NCBI GenBank assembly: GCA_036386415.1
Contig: DASVVT010000061.1
Location: 14,557 to 78,556, forward strand
Source: DASVVT01 sp036386415
GTDB taxonomy: Bacteria > Acidobacteriota > Blastocatellia > Pyrinomonadales > Pyrinomonadaceae
Length of the DNA: 64,000 nucleotides
Direction of reading: 5' to 3'
Both the position numbers and the translations under genes were made by a program. The first letter of the stretch is position 1. Each line of letters begins with the position of its first letter. The notes under the pieces are model-generated. The model searched no databases. It was not told where the DNA came from and worked only from the letters and a program-made list of their open reading frames with translations. Below, one piece after another: positions 7,546 to 16,023 of the stretch.

Positions 7546-9192
7546 TTACGAACGCAGCTCGACGCGTGGTAAGAACTGCGGCGGCTTGCGGAATTTGGTG
7601 GCCTGTTCGAAGGCATAGGCGAGCCGTATGAGCGTGGGCTCGGAGTAGGCGCTGCCGAAGAAGGAGATGCCGACGGGGAGGCCGAAGACATAGCCTGCCG
7701 GGACGTTGATGTTGGGGTAGCCGGCAACGGCGGCGGGCGTAGAGCTGCTGCCGGAGAAATGGTCGCCGTTGACGAGGTCTGTGGGCCAGGAGGGGCCGCC
7801 CGTGGGCGCGACGATGGCGTCGAGCTTGTGCTTACGCATGACGGCGTCGATGCCTTCCGCCCTCGAAAGACGCAGGTTCTTCTTCAGGGCGTCACGATAG
7901 GCTTTGTCCGTGAGCGGCCCCTTCGCCTCTGCGCGGAGGAAAATCTCCTGGCCGAAGTAGGGCATCTCACGCTCCTTGTTGCGCTCGTTGAAGGCTATGA
8001 TCTCCTTGAGGGTGTGGACGGGCGCGCGTGTGCCGAGCCCGGCCAGGTATTGATTGAGATCGGCCTTGAACTCGTAGAGCAGCACCTCAAACTCCGAGTC
8101 GTCGAACTTCCCGGCGGTCGGAATATCCGCCGGATCGACGATCACAGCACCCATGCGCTTCATCTCGTCAATCGCTGCGTTAATCAATTTATCCACGTGG
8201 TCGCTGTAGCCGAAAAACTTATCGCGTGCGACGCCTATGCGCGCCCCGCGAAGGCCGTTCGGGTCTAAGAACTGCGTGTAGTCTGCCGGAAACTTGCCGC
8301 TGCTCGCCTGCGTGGCAGGGTCGCGCGGATCAATGCCTGTCAGTGCGCCGAGCAGGATGGCCGCATCTCTGACGGTGCGCGTCATGGGCCCTGCTGTGTC
8401 CTGGCTGTGGGCGATGGGGATGATGCCTGCGCGGCTGACGAGACCCAGCGTCGGCTTGATGCCGACGATATTGTTTGAAGAGGCCGGGCAGACAATCGAG
8501 CCGTCTGTCTCCGTGCCGATGGCGACCGTAGCGAAGTTGGCCGCCACGGCTGCCCCGGAGCCGGAGCTTGAGCCGCAGGGGTTACGATCCAGCGCGTAGG
8601 GGTTGCGCGTCTGTCCGCCTCGACCGCTCCACCCGCTCGTCGAGTGTGTCGATCTGAAATTAGCCCACTCGCTCAGGTTGGTCTTGGCGAGTATCACAGC
8701 CCCCGCGGCGCGAAGTCTCCGGGCGACGAAGGAGTCCTGCGGGGCAATCGACCCCAGGAGCGCCAGTGACCCGGCGGTGGTCATCATGCGGTCGGCTGTA
8801 TCTATGTTGTCTTTCAAAAGCACCGGGATGCCGTGAAGAGGCCCGCGCACTCCTTTCGCTTTGCGCTCCCGGTCAAGCGAGTCTGCTATATTGAGCGCGT
8901 CGGGGTTGATCTCGATGATGGAGTTGACCATCGCCCCGCGCTTGTCCATCGCTTCGATCCACGCCAGATACTTCTCTGCGATTGAGCGCGCCGTCAACCT
9001 TCCAGACTTCATCCCTTCCTGCAATTCAGCTATGGTCACCTCTTCCAGCTCGAATGATCTGGCGGCCTGCGCCGCAGTCGAGTTAAGTCCAGACCGTTCG
9101 CGCGAGCGCAGTAGTACAGCAGGACTACCGAAAGCGATAGCGCTTCCGAGCAGTCCGTACTGAAGGAAATCTCTGCGATTGATCTTCGACAT
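7546..9192 (-). CDS. Tat-exported amidase signature enzyme
   Basis: This 548-residue member of the amidase signature family hydrolyses a C-N amide bond through a Lys-Ser-Ser triad. The triad is visible: Lys127 in GIPVLLKDNIDT, Ser209 in NPCGSSSGSGAAVA and Ser232 in TETDGSIVCP. The N-terminus has a twin-arginine signal (INRRDFLQYGLLGS), so it should be exported folded. The start at 9192 is preferred to 9234 because AAAAAGGAG lies 8 nt upstream and it places RR near the N-terminus. Family members include GatA, peptide amidases and amide-degrading enzymes; export argues against GatA. The substrate is unknown. GSSSG replaces the usual GGSSGG by one residue, but the catalytic Ser is kept. Confidence 0.9.
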   Translation of the reverse strand: MSKINRRDFLQYGLLGSAIAFGSPAVLLRSRERSGLNSTAAQAARSFELEEVTIAELQEGMKSGRLTARSIAEKYLAWIEAMDKRGAMVNSIIEINPDALNIADSLDRERKAKGVRGPLHGIPVLLKDNIDTADRMMTTAGSLALLGSIAPQDSFVARRLRAAGAVILAKTNLSEWANFRSTHSTSGWSGRGGQTRNPYALDRNPCGSSSGSGAAVAANFATVAIGTETDGSIVCPASSNNIVGIKPTLGLVSRAGIIPIAHSQDTAGPMTRTVRDAAILLGALTGIDPRDPATQASSGKFPADYTQFLDPNGLRGARIGVARDKFFGYSDHVDKLINAAIDEMKRMGAVIVDPADIPTAGKFDDSEFEVLLYEFKADLNQYLAGLGTRAPVHTLKEIIAFNERNKEREMPYFGQEIFLRAEAKGPLTDKAYRDALKKNLRLSRAEGIDAVMRKHKLDAIVAPTGGPSWPTDLVNGDHFSGSSSTPAAVAGYPNINVPAGYVFGLPVGISFFGSAYSEPTLIRLAYAFEQATKFRKPPQFLPRVELRS

Positions 9193-9325
9193 CCCACGCT
9201 CCTTTTTACCTCGGCTCATCTCGATCCTCTCCACGTTTGTTTCTATGAATCCTCTGATCGCTTCAGTCTCCGCTTAAATTAAGCTGCCGCTCGTCGAACA
9301 CGAGCGCTCCAAACGATAAGCTATC

Positions 9326-9901
9326 TTATTGCGCGTCACCGAAACGCGCACGAAAATCTGCCGAACGCTGGCGCAGCTCAAGCCAGTCGTCGAAAATTTC
9401 GGGTTGTTGCAGCCAGAGGGCGAACCACTCTGCGATCTCCGCCTTCTCGGCGCGTTTGCGCTCATCGACCGCCGTGTTGCGAGCTATCATCTGCGCACGC
9501 TGCTTGCCCTTGAGCGCCGTCTCGCGCACCCTGCGCAGACCCGTCTGGTCGCGCTTTCTCTTGAACTGTCGGCGCAGGTTCTCCAGACGCCTCAGCGAAG
9601 CGGCGGCCTGCGCGAAGTCCGAGAACTTGAGCACGTTTTTGAACATCGCTTCATAGGGGTCTACGCCCCGCCAGCGCGCGTCCAATTCCAACACCTCTGC
9701 GTGGCGCAGTTCTGCACCCTCATCCGCCAGCAGGCGCGCGACGCGCACGGGGCTCTCCATCGCACCCTCGCCGAATCGCTCGCGCACGGCGCGCCCTACC
9801 TCTTCCAGCTCCGCCGCGCCCACAGATTCGCAGTCCAGATGCTCCCAGACCTCTATCATCAGATCGTGCTTCGTACGCGATTTCCACTTCTGCTCTTTCA
9901 T
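9326..9901 (-). CDS. Hypothetical helical protein
   Basis: This 191-residue soluble protein has no known domain that I can name. The first half is acidic (WEHLDCESVGAAELEEVGRA, then RFGEGAMESPVRVARLLADE), resembling a conserved uncharacterised helical family. The second half is a long basic coiled-coil region rich in Arg and Lys (LENLRRQFKRKRD) ending in an Arg/Trp-rich helix. The gene is transcribed toward the amidase with a 133-nt gap and is divergent from recQ. The start is weakly supported (GCAGG directly before ATG). The opposite strand carries a long open frame that I regard as a shadow. Confidence 0.6.
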   Translation of the reverse strand: MKEQKWKSRTKHDLMIEVWEHLDCESVGAAELEEVGRAVRERFGEGAMESPVRVARLLADEGAELRHAEVLELDARWRGVDPYEAMFKNVLKFSDFAQAAASLRRLENLRRQFKRKRDQTGLRRVRETALKGKQRAQMIARNTAVDERKRAEKAEIAEWFALWLQQPEIFDDWLELRQRSADFRARFGDAQ

Positions 9902-9943
9902 CCTGCACGCAAGCTTACAAAGAAAGGGTTAAAAGGTGAAACG

Positions 9944-10104
9944 GTGAAGAAGCATAAAACGCAAAGGGCGCGAAGGGGCAGACGCAAAGGGCGCTAAGAA
10001 TGTTCTTCGCGTCCTTTGCGTCTTCCTCTCTGCGTTCTTTGCGTTTCATGCCTTTCATTCTTCCTTCTCGCCTCTTCCCCTTTCCCCCTTTTCCCCTTTA
10101 CACT
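9944..10104. repeat. Compound intergenic inverted repeat, GCAAAGG and GGTGAAA types
   Basis: The left arm contains AAAAGGTGAAACGGTGAAG-like and CGCAAAGGGCGC units. The right arm contains their complements (GCGTCCTTTGCG, then CCCTTTCCCCCTTTTCCCC). The centre is at about 10010. It fills the gap between a minus-strand gene and recQ and leaves almost no room for a promoter outside the repeat. Confidence 0.7.
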
Positions 10105-10110
10105 AAACCT

Positions 10111-12762
10111 ATGGCGATGATTGAAGAAGCGCTCGTGGCGCTTCATAAATATTTCGGGTTCGAGGATTTTCGCGAAGGGCAGCGCGAGGTCATCTGTGCG
10201 ATCCTGGAAGGCCACGACACGGTCGTCGTGATGCCGACGGGCGGCGGCAAGTCGCTCTGCTACCAGTTGCCCGCGCTCATGAAAGAGGGCGCGACCGTGG
10301 TGGTCTCGCCCTTGATCGCGCTCATGAAAGATCAGGTCGATGCGCTGCTTGCGCGTAATCTTCCGGCGACCTTCATCAATAGCTCGATCACGTTTGAAGA
10401 GCAGAAGGAGCGCATCCGGGGCGTCAGGCAAGGCCGTTACAAGCTCGTCTACGTGGCGCCGGAGCGCTTTCGCAGCGCACACTTCGTCGAGACCTTACGC
10501 GACGTGAACATCTCGCTTTTCGCCGTTGACGAGGCGCACTGCATCTCGCAATGGGGGCACGACTTCCGCCCGGATTACCTGCGCTTGAAGCAGGCTATCG
10601 AAGAGATCGGGCGACCGCAGATCACAGCCCTGACGGCGACGGCGACGCCCTACGTGCGCTCGGACATCATAGATCAACTGCAACTCAAAGAACCGCGCGC
10701 TTTCGTCAGCGGCTTCGACCGTCCGAACCTCTCCATCATGGTCCTCCACACGCAGAAGGAGCGCGAAAAGATCGCGCACATCAAGCGGCTCGCCTCTGCT
10801 GTCGGCGGCGGCTCCGGCATCATCTACACCTCGACGCGCAAGGCCGTCGAACAGGTGACGGCGCGGTTGCGCACGGCTGACCTTAACGTGGTCGCCTATC
10901 ACGCCGGAATGGAAGACGCCGAGCGCACGAGCGCGCAGGAGATGTTCATGACGGGACGCGCGCAGATGATTGTCGCCACCAACGCTTTCGGCATGGGCAT
11001 CGACAAAGCGGACATACGCTTTGTCGCACACTACCAGATGCCCGGCTCGATTGAGGCTTATTATCAGGAGATCGGGCGCGCGGGACGGGACGGACTGCCC
11101 TCTACCTGCGCGCTGCTCTTCAACTACGCGGACAAACGCACGCAGGACTACTTCATAGAAGGCTCTTACCCGCCGCCAGACGTGATCGCAGGCGTCTACC
11201 AGGCGTTAGTCAGCACGAACCAGAAGCGCATAGAGCTTTCCGTGAGCGAGATTGCGGCGCGCGCCTGCGTTCGCAATGAGATGGCTGTTCAATCCGCGCT
11301 CATCATTTTAGAGAAGGCCGGGCACATTGAGCGCGGAGCGTCCAATGAGAATCGCGCCGTGGTGCGTTTGAAGATGAGCCCGCAGCAGGCGCGCGAGCGG
11401 GTCGGCGGGCGCGATACGCGTCAACGTCAGGTGCTCTTCGGCTTGCTCGGTGGATACGAAGTGGGAGAGCTGGCGGACACCGAATTGGACGTGACGGACT
11501 TTGCCGAAGCCATCGGGCTTGACGTGGGTGCTGTGCGCCGCGCTCTCTCGACGCTCGCCGCGTCGAACATCATCTCCTACACGCCTGCGCGGCGCACGCG
11601 CGGAGTCCTCATGTGTGATGAGCAGCCCGTCAGTCAGTTGCGCATACGCCCGCAGGAGATCGCGCGCCGCGCCGCGCTCGAACAGCGCAAGCTGCGTGAG
11701 GTGATCAGCTTCTGCTACACGGAGAGTTGCTATCGCGCCTTCATCCTGGACTATTTTGGCGACCGGCATCACGCGGCGAACTGCGGGACGTGCGGCAACT
11801 GTCGCGCGCCGCAGGTCAAGAGCGCAAGCGCGGCGGGCAGCGCCGCAGAGAACGCATCTCCGCCGATGGAAGAGGCAAGCCCGCTTGACCGGTTCATCAC
11901 AAAGCATGTGCCGACAGCGTTCGACCTCGATGAAGAGCTTGGCGAGCAGACGCGCTTTCGCCGGGCGCGCGAGAAAGCCGAAAGCGCCTTCGCGTCTGAA
12001 GCAGAGGAGATCAGCATCACAGAGGCGCGCCCGCTGACGGACGAAGAGAAATTACTGGTGCGCAAGATTCTGGCTTGCGCGGCGCGCATGCAGGGGCGAT
12101 TCGGCAAAGGCATGCTGGCGGCGACCTTGCGCGGCTCACGCGCCAAAAACGTGATTCAAGCCGGTTTGGATCAGCTCTCGACCTACGGCATTCTGGACGA
12201 CATGACGCAGGACGAGCTGATGATCTACATAGATGCGCTGGTCGCAGCCGGATGCATGACCGTAACGGGCGGCGCTTATCCGACCGTCTCACTCTCCGCG
12301 CTCGGCAACGATGTGATGCGCGAGCGCGCCGTGGTCGAGCTTGCTCTACAGGCCACGCCGCTGAGTAATCTATCGGTCGCTTCCGCAGCGTCTATCACTT
12401 CTGCTTCACACTCGGCGCAACCCGCGACCGCCAGGAAACAGGTGAGCACCGTCGATGAGACCTACGCTCTCTACTGCGAAGGCTTGTCCATTGAAGAGAT
12501 CAGTCATCGACGCGGCCTGACAATGATCACTATCGAGAAGCACCTCGCCGACTGCATCATGCAGGGTCGCGACATAGACGTGTCCCGGCATGTCACGGCC
12601 TCCGACCGCGCGCTCATCGAAGTGGCCGCAGATCAACTGGGTACACATCTACTCAAGCCCTTGCGCGACGCGCTGCCCTCGCACATCAACTACCGCATGA
12701 TCCGCTTCGTCGTCGCAGACCTTCAACGCGCCGAACAGGCAGGCACAGAGGAAGGACAATAA
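10111..12762 (+). CDS. recQ: ATP-dependent DNA helicase RecQ
   Basis: This 884-residue RecQ is longer than the 610-residue E. coli enzyme. It unwinds DNA 3' to 5' in recombination and fork repair. Visible motifs are Walker A MPTGGGKS (41-48), DEAHCISQWGHDFRP (DEAH at 140-143), ALTATATP, motif V ATNAFGMGIDKADIR and motif VI QEIGRAGRDG. The zinc site is the Cys cluster CYTESCYR and CGTCGNC. An RQC-like winged-helix region follows. The C-terminal part has a helix-turn-helix-like unit (LYCEGLSIEEISHRRGLT), like the HTH_40 segment of Bacteroidetes and Acidobacteriota RecQ, instead of an evident HRDC domain. The start is set at 10111 because the upstream in-frame ATG at 10000 lies inside the intergenic repeat. 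Confidence 0.95.
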   Translation: MAMIEEALVALHKYFGFEDFREGQREVICAILEGHDTVVVMPTGGGKSLCYQLPALMKEGATVVVSPLIALMKDQVDALLARNLPATFINSSITFEEQKERIRGVRQGRYKLVYVAPERFRSAHFVETLRDVNISLFAVDEAHCISQWGHDFRPDYLRLKQAIEEIGRPQITALTATATPYVRSDIIDQLQLKEPRAFVSGFDRPNLSIMVLHTQKEREKIAHIKRLASAVGGGSGIIYTSTRKAVEQVTARLRTADLNVVAYHAGMEDAERTSAQEMFMTGRAQMIVATNAFGMGIDKADIRFVAHYQMPGSIEAYYQEIGRAGRDGLPSTCALLFNYADKRTQDYFIEGSYPPPDVIAGVYQALVSTNQKRIELSVSEIAARACVRNEMAVQSALIILEKAGHIERGASNENRAVVRLKMSPQQARERVGGRDTRQRQVLFGLLGGYEVGELADTELDVTDFAEAIGLDVGAVRRALSTLAASNIISYTPARRTRGVLMCDEQPVSQLRIRPQEIARRAALEQRKLREVISFCYTESCYRAFILDYFGDRHHAANCGTCGNCRAPQVKSASAAGSAAENASPPMEEASPLDRFITKHVPTAFDLDEELGEQTRFRRAREKAESAFASEAEEISITEARPLTDEEKLLVRKILACAARMQGRFGKGMLAATLRGSRAKNVIQAGLDQLSTYGILDDMTQDELMIYIDALVAAGCMTVTGGAYPTVSLSALGNDVMRERAVVELALQATPLSNLSVASAASITSASHSAQPATARKQVSTVDETYALYCEGLSIEEISHRRGLTMITIEKHLADCIMQGRDIDVSRHVTASDRALIEVAADQLGTHLLKPLRDALPSHINYRMIRFVVADLQRAEQAGTEEGQ

Positions 12763-12924
12763 AATCGTCAATTGTAAGAGGAAAACGGTTCGTCGATTCA
12801 CGATTGACGAATCTTTCGTTGAAAGCTATGAGAGGTGCGATCAAGAGTTCTACAAAGCATCTTAGCGACAAACCTTGCTAATAGCACGGGGTATGATAAT
12901 AATGGGCAAGAAAGGTGGTAAAGA

Positions 12925-13410
12925 GTGAGCGAGGAGAAGCCGAAAGAAACAGTGGACGAGCAAGGTAAGACTAACGAAAGCGGGGTCGAAAAAGACCTTA
13001 GCAACACTGATGTTATGCTTCGAATATTCACGTATTTAGCGAATCATTACGGAATGAGTTTTTCTATTACTTTAAGCGTCGGCGGCTCGCTGATCTCCGG
13101 CATGATTATAAGCAGAGATGAATATATGAAGAGTTTAACGGGCTCAATCCGAGAGAATATATCAAAGTTGCAGGATGAAGTTAAAGAGTTCTTAGAGGTG
13201 GCAATCTTTGAGCCATTGATACAACCAATTCATTATAAAGATGTGGCCGAGGAGATCGCAGACATTAAGTACATACATCTGAATGACGCGAAGGTATTCA
13301 ACGCGGGCGGAAAGCCTATACCCGCCAGAGGTGGCGGTTTTCTTTGGCGGGGGCGTATTAGTTCTGTGGATGGATTCTCAATCGGAATACTGGAATATCG
13401 AGGGGATTAA
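12925..13410 (+). CDS. GvpU-like gas-vesicle-accessory family protein
   Basis: This 161-residue protein resembles GvpU of Bacillus gas vesicle clusters. The parallels are a hydrophobic strand pair with GxxISGMIIS (compare VISGTMIS), YIHLNDAKVF (compare FIHLKNTKIY) and FLWRGRISSVDGF (compare IFWRGKIAEVDGF). The first 30 residues are charged and disordered. It starts at GTG 12925 with GAAAGGTGG about 8 nt upstream. No gas vesicle structural gene is in the window, so the protein has a different or wider role here. Base composition is AT-rich against recQ and the kinases. It is joined to the next gene with zero spacing. I am fairly sure of the family and do not know the function. Confidence 0.65.
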   Translation: MSEEKPKETVDEQGKTNESGVEKDLSNTDVMLRIFTYLANHYGMSFSITLSVGGSLISGMIISRDEYMKSLTGSIRENISKLQDEVKEFLEVAIFEPLIQPIHYKDVAEEIADIKYIHLNDAKVFNAGGKPIPARGGGFLWRGRISSVDGFSIGILEYRGD

Positions 13411-13746
13411 ATGAGCGAAGAAAAAACAGAAGAAAAGCCTGATGCTCGCTCATTTGAAGATCGGGTGTTCGCTCGCTTTGATGCTTTAGACGAACGGCTT
13501 GATGGTATGGACGTTCGCCTTCAGAAGCTAGAAGCGAAACAGTACGATACCAAGCCGATTTGGGAACGAGCACTTGCCGAGATAGCCGAGACACGTAATG
13601 AGATGCGCGAAGGATTTCAGAGGGTAGGTGATAAGATAGACATTCTTAATAAGAACATCCTTGAAATTCAGGCAGATGCCCGCAGCTTAGAGCGTAGGGT
13701 GAGCAAACTTGAATCTGATGAAGGTGGTACTATTCTTCTGCAATAA
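13411..13746 (+). CDS. Small coiled-coil protein paired with the GvpU-like protein
   Basis: At 111 residues this is almost entirely heptad-patterned charged helix (FDALDERLDGMDVRLQKLEA, then IDILNKNILEIQADARSLER), so a parallel coiled coil is likely. The ATG follows the TAA of the upstream gene with no spacing. The N-terminus (MSEEKTEEKPD) copies the style of its neighbour's (MSEEKPKETVD), suggesting the leader was duplicated or the two co-evolved. It has no enzymatic motif. Together they look like a two-gene AT-rich cassette between recQ and the kinase cluster. Confidence 0.7.
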   Translation: MSEEKTEEKPDARSFEDRVFARFDALDERLDGMDVRLQKLEAKQYDTKPIWERALAEIAETRNEMREGFQRVGDKIDILNKNILEIQADARSLERRVSKLESDEGGTILLQ

Positions 13747-13945
13747 ATCAAGTCCGTCATGTGAGTTCTCATCTTCACAAAAGAGCATTTAAAATTCTCG
13801 TCCCATACACCAAGATGAAGTTAATAACTGCCATGCATCTCAAATGCATAGGGGTTAGAGTTTCTTTTTGCGTGCCCTGCCTTTATACTGAACCCTTCAC
13901 CTCAAGCAGGATGTTGCCGGAAAATCGCCCGACGCCGTTTCTCGA

Positions 13946-15880
13946 ATGAAAATCTGCCGGAAATGCGGAACAAAGTACGACGCTTCGATCAGCTTCTGCC
14001 CGCGCGATAGCGAAGTGCTGAGCGACGATCACGCGCAGATGATAGGGCGCGTGCTGGACGGGCAGTACGAGATAGAGGCTTTCATCGCGGAGGGCGGGAT
14101 GGGCGCGGTCTATCGCGCGCGTCATACGCTCTTGGGTGATCGTGTGGCGATCAAGATTCTGCCCGTCGAGATGCGCCGCAATGAAGAATGGCTAAAGCGC
14201 TTTCAACGCGAAGGGCAGGCGGCGCGTCGCTTCCGTCACCCGAATGCGGTTGTGGTGCATGACCTGCGTACTTCGTCTGAGGGCGAAGTCTATCTCGTCA
14301 TGGAGTATGTAGAGGGACGCACTCTGGATCAGGAGGCGCGTGCGCGCGGAGGCGGTCGCCTTGCTCCGGCAGAGAGCTTGAAGATCATAGAGCAGGTGGC
14401 GAGTGTGCTCGACGCGGCACATGCGCAGGGGGTTGTGCACCGCGATCTGAAGCCATCGAACATCATGGTGACTGATGATCAGGGTATTGTGAAACTGCTC
14501 GATCTGGGTATCGCCAAGATCAGGGACATGGGCAGCGACGAGACGGCCTTGACGACTGCCGGGCAACTCCTCGGCACACCCTATTACATGTCGCCGGAGC
14601 AGTGGGGCGAGATACCGCTGGATGGAAAGCTGGAGATAGACGGGCGCGCAGACGTTTACAGCCTGGGCGTGGTGGTCTACGAGATCACGACGGGCGTGCG
14701 CCCATTTGAAGAGAAGACGCCCGTCGAGCTGCGCCACGCGCATTGCCGCGTCAACCCGCGACCGCTGGAAGAGTTTGACGCGAGCATCCCTGCCGCCTGG
14801 TCGCGCGCCGTCCTGCGCGCGATGTCGAAGGATAGAGGCGAACGGCAACTGAGCGCGGGCGAGTTTGCGCGCGAGCTTCGCCAGAGCCTAGCCCTCGGCG
14901 CGGGTGAAGCCTTGACTACAGACGCGCGTGCGGTCGCGCCGACGCTCAAAGGCACGCACTACGACACAAGCCCCGCCGGACGCGTTGAGACGCCGCAGAA
15001 TCTGGATGCGCCGACCGTCAGAGACGGCTTGAGTGAAGGCGGTGTCGCGCCTGTGGCAAGCGCCGCTCCGCAGCCATCGCCCCCTGTCGCGCCGCGTCGC
15101 TCCTGGGTGCTCGCGATGACCAACTCGCGCGGCTGCCAGGTCTCTTTGACGGTGGCGGCTGTCGCCGTGATAGCGGTTCTGGCCGGTGGCTACGCGGTGC
15201 TGTTTCAGTCAAACAGGAGCGCTTCGGAAGGCGGATCGGTGGCAACTGCGCCTGCTCCCGCCTCGCACAATCAGGCCAGCGGAACGCCTGCGGGCAGCAG
15301 TAATTCGGCGGCGAACACGAACGCTCCGGCCAGTGCTGTAAATAATCCGTTTTTGCGTTATCATCTGCTGCTCAGCCAGACGGCGCTCGACACGCAACGA
15401 CGCGAGACGGGCGAGAAACCGATCCCCGTCGGACAGAGCTTGCAATTCGTCTTCGCGCCGCGCGACGGCGGCTACATCTACGCGCTCGGACGCAATGAAC
15501 AGAAGGAGCCGATAGTGATTCCGCTCGGCGATTTCACAGCCGGGGCTGCGGTCGCGGCGGGTCAAGAGATGAATGCGCCACAGCTTGCGCGCGTCAAGCT
15601 CAATAGCAAGCCGGGCGCGGAGGAGTTCACAATCATCTTTACGGATGAGCCGCTTGAGATGGCGTTTGCCACCGAGACGTTGCCGTTAGACGGCTCGTTT
15701 CGTAAACTATCAAAGGATGAGCAACGCAAGATAGATCAGCTCAGGCAAGAAGCCGCGCCCTCAACCGTTCGTTTCAACGGCGAGACAGACGATAGCAGCA
15801 ACGACGCGGCGCTCGTCGTGCTTTCCGGCGAGCGCGGCTCAAAGCCCGTTGTCTTCGACATTAAATTAAGACTGCGCTGA
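13946..15880 (+). CDS. Receptor-type Ser/Thr protein kinase with zinc ribbon and DUF4384-like ectodomain (K1)
   Basis: This is a 644-residue membrane kinase. An N-terminal mini zinc ribbon (CRKCGTKYDASISFCPRD) is followed by a Hanks-type kinase domain. That domain has the Gly loop EGGMGAVYRARH, VAIK lysine, catalytic HRDLKPSN (His165, Asp167), DLG in place of DFG, and GTPYYMSPEQW. A Pro/Ala linker leads to one transmembrane segment near residues 400-420 and an extracytoplasmic domain. The ectodomain carries GGYIYALGR and PGAEEFTIIFTDEP, the same pattern as in the neighbouring kinase and the secreted protein after it. It probably phosphorylates cytoplasmic targets in response to an envelope signal. 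A TATACT -10 candidate lies at 13884. It is 143 nt before the second kinase. Confidence 0.92.
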   Translation: MKICRKCGTKYDASISFCPRDSEVLSDDHAQMIGRVLDGQYEIEAFIAEGGMGAVYRARHTLLGDRVAIKILPVEMRRNEEWLKRFQREGQAARRFRHPNAVVVHDLRTSSEGEVYLVMEYVEGRTLDQEARARGGGRLAPAESLKIIEQVASVLDAAHAQGVVHRDLKPSNIMVTDDQGIVKLLDLGIAKIRDMGSDETALTTAGQLLGTPYYMSPEQWGEIPLDGKLEIDGRADVYSLGVVVYEITTGVRPFEEKTPVELRHAHCRVNPRPLEEFDASIPAAWSRAVLRAMSKDRGERQLSAGEFARELRQSLALGAGEALTTDARAVAPTLKGTHYDTSPAGRVETPQNLDAPTVRDGLSEGGVAPVASAAPQPSPPVAPRRSWVLAMTNSRGCQVSLTVAAVAVIAVLAGGYAVLFQSNRSASEGGSVATAPAPASHNQASGTPAGSSNSAANTNAPASAVNNPFLRYHLLLSQTALDTQRRETGEKPIPVGQSLQFVFAPRDGGYIYALGRNEQKEPIVIPLGDFTAGAAVAAGQEMNAPQLARVKLNSKPGAEEFTIIFTDEPLEMAFATETLPLDGSFRKLSKDEQRKIDQLRQEAAPSTVRFNGETDDSSNDAALVVLSGERGSKPVVFDIKLRLR

Positions 15881-16023
15881 GCGAGCGCGGGGCTAAAAAT
15901 CACTGGCAAGCTTTCAGCCGAAAGCGATTTTGAAGGTTGAGATTTTAAATCTGAGATCGGAAAGAGGCTTTGAGCCGATAGCTCAAAGCCGAACGCTTAT
16001 TCATCGCAGGGAAGTGATCCCCC

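Noticed and set aside
9329..9997. Open frame opposite the hypothetical gene at 9326-9901
   Set aside because: It is a shadow of the minus-strand gene and runs into the repeat at 9944.
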